From JBFELO01 sp041552055 (GTDB taxonomy: Bacteria; Acidobacteriota; Thermoanaerobaculia; Thermoanaerobaculales; Sulfomarinibacteraceae), in assembly GCA_041552055.1 (NCBI GenBank), contig JBFELO010000225.1, forward strand, positions 1-5,589: 5,589 bases of DNA, given 5' to 3'. Shown one piece after another: positions 1 to 5,589 of this stretch. The position numbers were made by a program, and so were the translations under genes. The notes under the pieces were generated by a model. The model did not search any database and was not told the origin of the DNA. It worked only from the letters and a program-made list of their open reading frames with translations. How positions within the stretch are numbered: the first letter of the stretch is position 1; the number at the start of each line of letters is the position of its first letter.

Positions 1-501
1 CAGCGCGTACCTGGGGGACATGCCGCCCGGCGCCACCTCCGCCAGCTCGAACTCCCCCTCCTCGGTGATCACCACGCCACCGAGGTCGCCTGTCTCCGGG
101 TCCAGCCACACCATGATCCGCGCGTCCGGGTCGTCCAGAGACTCTCCCAGGAAGTAGCGCCGCGTCGACCGCACCACCTCGACCTCGCCTGTGCCGGTGA
201 TCGCCACGATGCGAGCCCCAGGTGCGTAGACCTCGATGCGCGACAGCGCGACCGGACCCAGCCGTTCCGGCCCCACCGGCCACTCCGGTGCCACGACCAC
301 CGCGCCGGGCTCGGCCCGCGCAAGCTCGCCGACGACCAGGGGGTTCGCCACGAATCCATGACTCCGGTCGTCTACGGCCACGGTCCGGGCAGCAGCATCT
401 TCAGGGACGTCGGCGGCCGGATGCGGGCCCCCGGAACCGGGGGGGGTCCACGCAGCCAACGCCGCCGCGAGCAAGATATGTACGCGTGGAGGACAACCCA
501 T
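1..501 (-). CDS. Predicted exported protein, N-terminal fragment (possible secreted zinc metalloprotease pro-region)
   Basis: An uninterrupted minus-strand frame runs from an ATG at 501-499 to the left window edge: 167 codons with no stop, so the C-terminal part lies outside. The protein begins MGCPPRVHILLAAALAAW, a short basic then hydrophobic stretch that reads as a modest signal peptide. It is followed by a Pro/Gly/Ala-rich linker to about residue 45. Residues 84-153 contain VYAPGARIVAI (91-101), RRYFLGE (114-120) and VWLDPETGDLGGVV (131-144). This pattern of an 'APxAxI' strand, 'YFxG', then a D-P-x-(T)-G turn matches my memory of the N-terminal pro-region of bacterial reprolysin-like (M12B-type) secreted metalloproteases. 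The catalytic part is not visible, so this is an inference. No clear Shine-Dalgarno sequence precedes the ATG; the frame stays open upstream, with a GTG at 489+27 (516-514) as an alternative start. The gene diverges from the M4 peptidase gene. Confidence 0.62.
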   Translation of the reverse strand, partial: MGCPPRVHILLAAALAAWTPPGSGGPHPAADVPEDAAARTVAVDDRSHGFVANPLVVGELARAEPGAVVVAPEWPVGPERLGPVALSRIEVYAPGARIVAITGTGEVEVVRSTRRYFLGESLDDPDARIMVWLDPETGDLGGVVITEEGEFELAEVAPGGMSPRYAL

Positions 502-639
502 CGCAGATACCTGCACAATAAGTGTATCGCTCCCCACACGCCCCCCGTGGTGGTGCAGATCACTTCGTGACGGGGGTTGCGCGGTCCCACCGAGTGCGAG
601 GCGGCACCTCGATGATGCCTTGTTCGTCTTCGCCGCGGT

Positions 640-651
640 GTGGCACGTTCG
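640..651 (+). repeat. 12-bp direct repeat, copy 1 (upstream of the M4 gene)
   Basis: GTGGCACGTTCG occurs here, 65 bases before the protease start codon, and again at 3454-3465 beyond its stop, in the same orientation and both times in non-coding DNA. An ATTGACA word follows at 667-673, against ATTGTCA after the second copy. The word begins with TGGCACG, which equals the -24 half of the sigma-54 consensus, but the -12 GC is absent. Function unknown. Confidence 0.5.
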
Positions 652-669
652 GGAGAATCAGGTTATATT
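641..669 (+). promoter_or_regulatory. Possible promoter of the M4 peptidase gene
   Basis: TATATT at 664-669 is a plausible -10 element, in an AT-richer patch of otherwise GC-rich DNA. It would place the transcript start near 676 and give a leader of about 40 bases before the ATG at 716. Seventeen bases upstream lies TGGCAC (641-646), a poor match to a sigma-70 -35 box. A perfect TTGACA occurs at 668-673, but no -10 follows at 16-18 bases and the start point would then fall on the ribosome binding site. The -10 call is therefore tentative and the sigma factor is unknown. Confidence 0.3.
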
Positions 670-700
670 GACATTCAGAATCAAAACGAATGAAGACCCG

Positions 701-710
701 GGAGGAGGAG
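701..710 (+). promoter_or_regulatory. Ribosome binding site of the M4 peptidase gene
   Basis: The purine run GGAGGAGGAG contains AGGAGG at 703-708, seven bases before the ATG at 716. This decides the start: the frame is open further upstream to an ATG at 620, but that one has no such site and would put 32 non-signal-like residues ahead of the signal peptide. Confidence 0.85.
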
Positions 711-715
711 TCCCC

Positions 716-3361
716 ATGTCCAGCCGTCCTCAGCGTCCCATCGTTTTCCTCGCGGTTGTCGTGATGGTCGGTGTCGCGGTCCCCCTGCTCGCGCAGGCCG
801 ACCCACCCGGCAGCCCGGACAACCCGAGACGCGTCGAGCACGATCGCACGGGGAAGCTGACGTTCGTCGGCATCGATGCGCATCTCGGCGACTTCCCGGG
901 CGTCGCACAGGACGTGCTCACCAACATCACCCCCGAGGTAGGTCTCGAGGCGATCACTGCGTACGCGGCTGAGTTCGGCCTGACCGACCCCAACCGGGAA
1001 CTCGAGTTCGTCGGAATCCGGGGTGGGAGTCGGGGTCGTCCGAGCGCCCTCCATTACCAGCAGGTACACGAAGGCATACCGGTTGTCGGCGGTGAGCTTG
1101 TGGTGAGCTACGACGCGGCCGGCCGACTCGCCGCCATCACCGGCGAGATCTCGCCGATGGTGTCTGTGTCGACAGCACCGGGGATCTCCCAGATAGAAGC
1201 GGTCGAGCTGGCAACGGCGTATGTGGCCAGGGCGACCGGGATTCCGTCGCAGAGACTCGTGGCGTCGCCTGCCGAGCTCTGGATCCACGACTCCCGCCTG
1301 CTCGGTCCGTCCGAGCGACCCGTCGAGCTCGTGTGGCGGATGGAGGTCGAGTCGACCGGTCTGGAGCCGGTGCGGTTTCTCGTCCTGGTGAACGCCGAGT
1401 GGGGCGGCGTGGGCGTGGCCTTCAACCAGATCGACACGTCGTGGACGGGCCGTGTGGAATCGGCGAGCGAGAAATCGTTCGCCGGATCGGTCGGGCGACC
1501 TGCATCGACCGCAGACAGCACCTTCGAGTCGCTCTTTCCGACCCCAAACATGTTCACGTACGATTCCCACCACTCCGATGCCCGCCAGGGCGGTGTGGAT
1601 TCAGACACCGGTGCCATCTCGAGCACGCTAACCTGCAGCATTCCACCGGGAACTGATCCCCCGGCGCTCACCGGCGTCAACTCGTGCGACGGCACCGGCA
1701 CCGCTAGTGCGGCCAACGCGGCCCATTTCTTTGCCTACGACACCTTCGCGTATTTTGACGCCAACCACGGCCGAAACAGCATCGACAACGCGGGAATGGC
1801 TTTGATCTCTAATGTCGATTACACGCCCATCCCGCCGTACCCCAACCCGGGCTCCTACTTCAACGCGTTCTGGGACGGGACCCAGATGACCTACGGCAAC
1901 GCCGGGTTCTGGACCGCCGACGACGTCGTGGGTCACGAGCTCACCCACGGTGTCACGGGTTTTTCGTCCAGCCTGTTCTACTACTACGAGTCGGGCGCGA
2001 TCAACGAGGCCATGTCCGACGTCTTCGGCGAGTTCGTCGATCTCGCCAACGGCATCGACAGCTTTGGCAGCGCCGAAGCGCCAGGAGACAGGTGGCTCGT
2101 CGGGGAGGACCTCACCATCGGTGCGATCCGAGACATGTCCAACCCACCGGCCTTCAGCGACCCGGACCGGATGCAGAGCCCGTTGTACTACGCGCCTGGA
2201 GGCGTGTGGTACGGAGTCAACGGTGACAACGGCGGCGTCCACATCAACAGCGGGGTTGCCAACAAGGCAGCATACCTGCTGGTCGACGGCGACACGTTTA
2301 ACTCGCAGACGGTCACCCCGATCGGCATGGCCAAGACGTCGGCGATTTTCTACGAGACCAACAATACTCTGCTTACCACGGGCTCCGACTACGGGGTGCT
2401 CGGTGCCGCCTTGGTGCAGGGCTGCAACAACCTCGTTGGCGGCGCCGAAGGCATCACGGCCGCGGATTGCACGCAGGTCGGAAACGCGACGACAGCCACC
2501 GAGATGCACCTCGAGCCGTCCACCGCCGGCTATTCGCCCGACGCCGCGTACGAGTGTCCCGATAGTGCGGACACACCCGTTGATCTGTTCTTCGACGACA
2601 TGACCTCCCCGACGCTCGTACCCACCGGTCCGACCTGGTTTGTCGCCTCGTTTTATGCCTACAGCCCGGGCACCTCGATCTGGGCACGCGACAACGTCAT
2701 CACTCTCGACGGGAATGCACGGACGGCCTCCGGCGTCGCGCTCACCGGGTACGACTCGTATTTCCTCCACTTCCAGCACGCGTTCGGATTCGAGGACTAC
2801 CTGCTGGGCGGGGATCCCAACGCGTATGACGGCGGCGTGCTCGAGTACAGCACGGCCGGCGCGGGGGGGCCATGGATGGACATCACGTCGGGGGGCCCGG
2901 CTTTCGTCGACGGCCTCGCGTACAACTCGACCATCGCCGCAGGCTTCAGCAACCCGATCGAGGGGAGGTCGGCGTTCGGGTACGACAGCCACGGTTGGGT
3001 TTCCTCCCGGTACGACCTCACGACGCTGGCCGGTTCGACGGTCGACGTCCGGTTCCGGATCGGTACGGACAACTTCCAGGCACCGGACCTGGGCTGGTTC
3101 ATCGACGATGTGCGGATCTACGGCTGCGGCGCGGCCGGCGCGTGCCCGTACTCCACCACGCTCGATCTAGCGAACGAGACGGTGACCACGACCGAGACCA
3201 GGGGAGCGTGCGACACCGTCACCGTCGGACCCAACTTCGCGGTCAACTCGCCGGGGGACCTGACCATCGAGGCCGGCAACAGGGTCATCCTGAAGGATGG
3301 AACGTCGGTCGGAGCCGGAGCGGGCCTGACCATCGTGATCGATCCCGGGCTGAGTCCCTAG
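716..3361 (+). CDS. Secreted M4 family (thermolysin-like) zinc metallopeptidase with C-terminal jelly-roll and coathanger-like modules
   Basis: Encodes an 881-residue preproenzyme predicted to be exported and to hydrolyse peptide bonds in extracellular proteins. Residues 1-28 form a signal peptide (basic RPQR, hydrophobic core, likely cut after LAQA). Residues about 80-130 match the FTP propeptide (HYQQVHEGIPVVGGELVV from 113) and about 150-235 look like PepSY; together they act as inhibitor and foldase in this family. The M4 catalytic domain spans about 282-597. It has HELTH (zinc ligands His407 and His411, catalytic Glu408), GAINEAMSD with third ligand Glu431 exactly 20 residues after His411 and Asp435, and GGVHINSG with His509 matching thermolysin His231. 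All key residues are present, so it should be active. About 623-804 is a beta-rich domain ending GWFIDDVRIYGCG, as in MAM-like or immune-inhibitor-A-type domains. The last 72 residues (810-881) resemble a 3-coathanger stack. The stop is TAG at 3359-3361. The start rests on a strong AGGAGG and the signal peptide. Confidence 0.95.
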   Translation: MSSRPQRPIVFLAVVVMVGVAVPLLAQADPPGSPDNPRRVEHDRTGKLTFVGIDAHLGDFPGVAQDVLTNITPEVGLEAITAYAAEFGLTDPNRELEFVGIRGGSRGRPSALHYQQVHEGIPVVGGELVVSYDAAGRLAAITGEISPMVSVSTAPGISQIEAVELATAYVARATGIPSQRLVASPAELWIHDSRLLGPSERPVELVWRMEVESTGLEPVRFLVLVNAEWGGVGVAFNQIDTSWTGRVESASEKSFAGSVGRPASTADSTFESLFPTPNMFTYDSHHSDARQGGVDSDTGAISSTLTCSIPPGTDPPALTGVNSCDGTGTASAANAAHFFAYDTFAYFDANHGRNSIDNAGMALISNVDYTPIPPYPNPGSYFNAFWDGTQMTYGNAGFWTADDVVGHELTHGVTGFSSSLFYYYESGAINEAMSDVFGEFVDLANGIDSFGSAEAPGDRWLVGEDLTIGAIRDMSNPPAFSDPDRMQSPLYYAPGGVWYGVNGDNGGVHINSGVANKAAYLLVDGDTFNSQTVTPIGMAKTSAIFYETNNTLLTTGSDYGVLGAALVQGCNNLVGGAEGITAADCTQVGNATTATEMHLEPSTAGYSPDAAYECPDSADTPVDLFFDDMTSPTLVPTGPTWFVASFYAYSPGTSIWARDNVITLDGNARTASGVALTGYDSYFLHFQHAFGFEDYLLGGDPNAYDGGVLEYSTAGAGGPWMDITSGGPAFVDGLAYNSTIAAGFSNPIEGRSAFGYDSHGWVSSRYDLTTLAGSTVDVRFRIGTDNFQAPDLGWFIDDVRIYGCGAAGACPYSTTLDLANETVTTTETRGACDTVTVGPNFAVNSPGDLTIEAGNRVILKDGTSVGAGAGLTIVIDPGLSP

Positions 3362-3368
3362 CCCGCAC

Positions 3369-3393
3369 CTCTCGCCGGTTTTCGTCGCGAGGG
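3369..3393 (+). terminator. Weak hairpin just after the M4 stop codon
   Basis: Bases 3369-3375 (CTCTCGC) can pair with 3387-3393 (GCGAGGG), including one G-U pair, around an 11-base loop. The structure starts eight bases after the stop codon, where a terminator would sit. There is no T-tract after it, so it would be at best a weak or factor-dependent terminator. Confidence 0.2.
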
Positions 3394-3453
3394 CACGGAT
3401 TCAGAGGGCTGGGGAGAGGTGTGGGTGGATCGGGGTCTTACCGGGGTTGAGGA

Positions 3454-3465
3454 GTGGCACGTTCG
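3454..3465 (+). repeat. 12-bp direct repeat, copy 2 (downstream of the M4 gene)
   Basis: This is an exact second copy of GTGGCACGTTCG, 93 bases after the protease stop codon. ATTGTCA follows at 3474-3480 and forms the left part of a small inverted repeat. No plus-strand gene starts after it and no -10-like word is correctly spaced, so a simple promoter role does not explain this copy. Confidence 0.5.
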
Positions 3466-3473
3466 CCTGAGGA

Positions 3474-3490
3474 ATTGTCACGCGGACAAT
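3474..3490. repeat. Short inverted repeat ATTGTC-N5-GACAAT
   Basis: Perfect 6-bp arms (3474-3479 and 3485-3490) surround ACGCG in the convergent intergenic region, eight bases after the second 12-bp repeat copy. The shape is operator-like, but six-base arms also arise often by chance. Confidence 0.3.
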
Positions 3491-3500
3491 GCCAGGACCG

Positions 3501-3521
3501 TTGGTGAGGGAGCCTCATCGG
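3501..3521 (+). terminator. Hairpin in the convergent intergenic region
   Basis: In a plus-strand transcript, TGAGG (3505-3509) pairs with CCTCA (3513-3517) around a GAG loop. The stem can extend outward to nine pairs if three G-U pairs are allowed. It lies 140 bases beyond the protease stop and 71 bases beyond the dehydratase stop, so it could serve either transcript. Neither strand shows a run of T after it, so intrinsic termination is doubtful. Confidence 0.25.
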
Positions 3522-3591
3522 TATCGGGAGGGCATGGATTTCGCTCTGTCCGTAGCTGCAATCAGCCCAAGTGCCGCGCCGCACCCAGCAT

Positions 3592-5541
3592 TCATCCCAC
3601 GGCCGGAGCCTCGGAGGTTTCGCGATCTTCAAAGGTCGGCTGGTCGTTCTTCATCGGCTGGTACGACGGGATCAACCGGCGCAACAGGTCGACCACCCGA
3701 TCCGCGTCCTCGGCCTCGGCGGCGGCGATGATCTCGGCGAGTCGCTCCTCCAGATCGGACGGGGGCGGTTGACTCTGGGCGACGAAGATCTTGTCGCTCA
3801 CCTTGTGGGTCTGCTCCTCCTCCTCGGTGAGCAGCTCCTCGTAGAGCTTTTCCCCGGGCCGAAGGCCGGAGTACTCGATTGCGATGTCCACCTCCGGGAC
3901 GAGGCCGGACATGGTGATCATGTGGCGAGCAAGATCCACAATCCTGATCTGCTCACCCATGTCGAGCACGCACAGCGTTCCGTAGTCGCCGTAAGCCGAC
4001 TTCAACACCATGCCGACCGCCTCGGAGATCGTCATGAAGTACCGTCGAACCTCTGGATCGGTCACGGTGACCGGACCTCCGGCGGCGATCTGCTCTCGGA
4101 AAATCGGCACCACCGAGCCCGCCGATCCGAGCACGTTGCCGAACCGGACGGCACAGAACCGTGTGGCGGATTTCCGAGCCATGTCGCGAACTAGCTTTTC
4201 CGCAGCTCGCTTCGATGCTCCCATGACACTGGTCGGCCGCACCGCCTTGTCGGTGGAGACGAACACGAAACGGTCAGCCTTCACCGCATCCGCGGCGCGC
4301 GCGACGATCCTTGTTCCCACAATGTTGTTCTTTACCGCCTCACACGGAGCCGCCTCCATCAGCGGCACGTGTTTGTGGGCGGCCGCGTGAAACACGTCGT
4401 CAGGTCTATGACCGTCAAACATGGACGTAACGCGGTGCGCGTCGCGAATGTCGGCCAGCTCGCAGGTCATGTCAGCATTCGGGTATCGACGAGCTAACCG
4501 AAGATGGAGGAGATACAACTCGTTCTCGTTGATGTCGGTCATCACGAGACGGCCGAGCCCGGTCTCGAGGAGTTGCCGGCATATTTCACTGCCGATCGAT
4601 CCCGCCGCGCCGGTGACGAGGGCCGTTCTGCCCTCCATGGCCGGGATGACCTCGCTGTCGGCGAGGTGGATCACCTCTCGCGGCAGCAGATCCTCCGGAG
4701 ACAGATCCTGGAGCATCGACGACGCGGCCCGGTCGTCCAGGTACACGTAGGACACCGGCAGAATCTTGAACCGCACCTTCAAGTCAGCGCACAGATTGAG
4801 GATCTCTCGAATTCGGCGCGCGGGGAGGCGCGGGATGGCGATGAGAACAGCATCGACCCGGTGGCGCTCCACCAACCGGGGAAGGTCCGCGACCGTACCG
4901 AGGACCAGCTTGCCGCCCACGATGCTGCCCTGCTTCCCGCGGTCATCATCGACGAATCCCACAACCCGGTAGTTGTGCTCGTCAGAGCGCTGCAGATCGC
5001 GCAGGAGCATGTCACCGGCGGCGCCGGCACCGACGACAAGCGTCCTCAACGCTCCTTTTCTTCGGCTTCGATGGCGGTCTGCCAGGTACAGCCACGTCAG
5101 TCTTGGAGAGAACCGCAGTAGACCCATGGCGGTGGTGGCGAGGAAGAAATCGAGCACTACTACCGATCGGGGCGGACCGGTCTTCGGACCTGTCTGGCGG
5201 CTGTACACGAACCCCACCCGAAACATGAAAATCGCGGTAAGAAACAGACCGGTACCGAGCAGACCGGCGAGGCCGATTCGGACTGCGTCCGACAAGCCGG
5301 AGAGTCGAAATGACCATCGATGGAGGCGGAAGAGGAAATTGGCGGCGATTCGGGCGGTTGCCACCAAGAGAATGAAGCGCGGCATGAGTGCGAGGTAGTT
5401 GGAGGGAATGCTGCCTTCGAAGCGGATGACCATTGCAAGCCAGAAGCTGATGACCGCCACAGAGGCATCAACGACCACGAGCACGAGGCCACGTCCCATC
5501 TGAGTACGAAACGCCGCGTTAGGCAATCTCGGCAGTCTCAT
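3592..5541 (-). CDS. Membrane-anchored NDP-sugar 4,6-dehydratase (WbpM/PglF/CapD-type, extended SDR family)
   Basis: Encodes 649 residues, the usual size for large membrane-bound dehydratases that convert UDP-GlcNAc (or a related UDP-sugar) to the 4-keto-6-deoxy form, an early step toward modified sugars for capsule, O-antigen or protein glycans. Four hydrophobic segments near residues 17-37, 51-71, 86-106 and 126-143 anchor it in the inner membrane. A first Rossmann-like domain follows (VVGAGAAGDM, 169-178). The catalytic SDR domain starts near 305 with the nucleotide-binding loop VTGAAGSIGSE (309-319). The active site reads STDKAVRPTSVMGASK: Thr430, Asp431 and Lys432, then Met440 and Lys444. 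The Thr-Met-Lys spacing is that of PglF/WbpM, where Met replaces the usual SDR Tyr. RFGNVLGS (466-473) and SGLRPGEKLYEEL (558-570) are further family signatures. Dehydratase versus epimerase and the exact sugar cannot be settled from sequence. The ATG at 5541 has a GAGGA nine bases upstream. Its upstream neighbour lies outside the window. Confidence 0.93.
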   Translation of the reverse strand: MRLPRLPNAAFRTQMGRGLVLVVVDASVAVISFWLAMVIRFEGSIPSNYLALMPRFILLVATARIAANFLFRLHRWSFRLSGLSDAVRIGLAGLLGTGLFLTAIFMFRVGFVYSRQTGPKTGPPRSVVVLDFFLATTAMGLLRFSPRLTWLYLADRHRSRRKGALRTLVVGAGAAGDMLLRDLQRSDEHNYRVVGFVDDDRGKQGSIVGGKLVLGTVADLPRLVERHRVDAVLIAIPRLPARRIREILNLCADLKVRFKILPVSYVYLDDRAASSMLQDLSPEDLLPREVIHLADSEVIPAMEGRTALVTGAAGSIGSEICRQLLETGLGRLVMTDINENELYLLHLRLARRYPNADMTCELADIRDAHRVTSMFDGHRPDDVFHAAAHKHVPLMEAAPCEAVKNNIVGTRIVARAADAVKADRFVFVSTDKAVRPTSVMGASKRAAEKLVRDMARKSATRFCAVRFGNVLGSAGSVVPIFREQIAAGGPVTVTDPEVRRYFMTISEAVGMVLKSAYGDYGTLCVLDMGEQIRIVDLARHMITMSGLVPEVDIAIEYSGLRPGEKLYEELLTEEEEQTHKVSDKIFVAQSQPPPSDLEERLAEIIAAAEAEDADRVVDLLRRLIPSYQPMKNDQPTFEDRETSEAPAVG

Positions 5542-5550
5542 ATTGATGAG

Positions 5551-5555
5551 TCCTC
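5551..5555 (-). promoter_or_regulatory. Ribosome binding site of the dehydratase gene
   Basis: On the minus strand GAGGA (complement of TCCTC) lies nine bases before the ATG at 5541-5539. It supports that start over the next in-frame Met at residue 15, which would cut into the approach to the first membrane segment. Only 34 more bases are visible upstream, and I see no clear promoter in them, so a start within an operon remains possible. Confidence 0.7.
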
Positions 5556-5589
5556 AGAGCACCTGCCCCGCCGTCTACCTGCGTCTGAC

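Larger units (their letters stand above)
502..715. promoter_or_regulatory. Divergent intergenic region between the left exported-protein gene and the M4 peptidase gene
   Basis: These 214 bases separate two divergent start codons and must hold the promoters of both genes. On the plus strand there is a possible -10 hexamer and a strong ribosome binding site, listed separately. On the minus strand I find no convincing -35/-10 pair; TACACT (complement of 521-526) is the nearest -10-like word and has no good partner. An imperfect inverted repeat, GATAC (506-510) and GTATC (524-528), lies just upstream of the minus-strand ATG. No small gene is supported here. Confidence 0.6.
3362..3591. other. Convergent intergenic region
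   Basis: These 230 bases separate the stops of two convergent genes. They contain the second 12-bp repeat copy, the ATTGTC/GACAAT inverted repeat and two small hairpins. Short frames pass through, including one with an ATG at 3534 preceded too closely by GGGAGG. All run on into the dehydratase gene in antisense and lack recognisable protein features, so I call no gene here. Confidence 0.6.

Noticed and set aside
69..359. 96-codon minus-strand open frame rich in Trp, Arg and Ser
   Set aside because: It overlaps, in another frame of the same strand, the 167-codon frame starting at 501, which has a signal-like start and protein-like composition.
641..656. Sigma-54 promoter beginning TGGCACG
   Set aside because: The -24 half matches exactly, but at the required spacing the -12 half has AG instead of the invariant GC. 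The second copy at 3455 also lacks it.
668..673. Perfect TTGACA as a -35 box
   Set aside because: No -10-like hexamer lies 16-18 bases downstream, and the implied start of transcription would leave no room for the ribosome binding site.
620..715. A longer M4 protein starting at the ATG at 620
   Set aside because: The 32 extra residues do not look like a signal peptide and the ATG at 620 has no good ribosome binding site. The ATG at 716 has AGGAGG at ideal spacing and begins a typical signal peptide.
560..1573. 337-codon minus-strand open frame
   Set aside because: It lies antisense to the M4 gene. Its Arg/His/Asp-rich composition with no recognisable motif is typical of shadow frames in GC-rich DNA.
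1628..2992. 454-codon minus-strand open frame
   Set aside because: It is antisense to the catalytic and C-terminal parts of the M4 gene, is rich in Val/Arg/Gly, and shows no family motif. The sense strand carries every M4 signature.
3489..3731. Short plus-strand frame with an internal ATG at 3534 after GGGAGG
   Set aside because: The purine run is only about two bases from the ATG. The protein becomes Pro/Arg/Ser low-complexity and overlaps the 3' end of the dehydratase gene in antisense.
1..5589. CRISPR array, insertion sequence, tRNA/rRNA gene, toxin-antitoxin or defence system
   Set aside because: I saw no regularly spaced repeats, transposase-like protein, terminal inverted repeats, RNA gene signatures or defence-type domains in either strand.

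Overview
The window is GC-rich bacterial DNA with one complete secreted protease gene, one complete sugar-nucleotide dehydratase gene and the 5' part of a third gene. The codon use, the long antisense open frames and a C-terminal module on the protease like those on secreted proteins of Acidobacteriota and Bacteroidota suggest an uncultured environmental bacterium. Acidobacteriota is my best guess, but nothing here fixes the taxonomy, and there is no rRNA or tRNA gene.

Layout: (1) Positions 1-501, minus strand: N-terminal 167 codons of a predicted exported protein that runs off the left edge. Its sequence pattern resembles the N-terminal pro-region of secreted reprolysin-like zinc metalloproteases. 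(2) 502-715: a 214-bp divergent intergenic region with a possible promoter and a strong ribosome binding site for the rightward gene. (3) 716-3361, plus strand: an 881-residue M4 (thermolysin-family) metallopeptidase preproprotein. It has a signal peptide, an FTP/PepSY propeptide, a complete M4 catalytic domain, a jelly-roll (MAM-like) domain and a C-terminal module resembling the 3-coathanger stack. (4) 3362-3591: a 230-bp convergent intergenic region with small hairpins and a second copy of a 12-bp word found upstream of the protease gene. (5) 3592-5541, minus strand: a 649-residue membrane-anchored nucleoside-diphosphate-sugar 4,6-dehydratase of the WbpM/PglF/CapD type. (6) 5542-5589: its leader, with a good ribosome binding site.

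The two left-hand genes are divergent and both look like secreted proteins, possibly both proteases, so shared control is conceivable. The dehydratase converges on the protease gene and should begin a UDP-sugar modification route for surface polysaccharide or glycoprotein. It is either monocistronic or the last gene of an operon entering from the right. I see no functional link between it and the protease, and no CRISPR array, mobile element, toxin-antitoxin pair or defence system. The points most worth checking are the protease's C-terminal architecture, the repeated 12-bp word and the truncated left gene.
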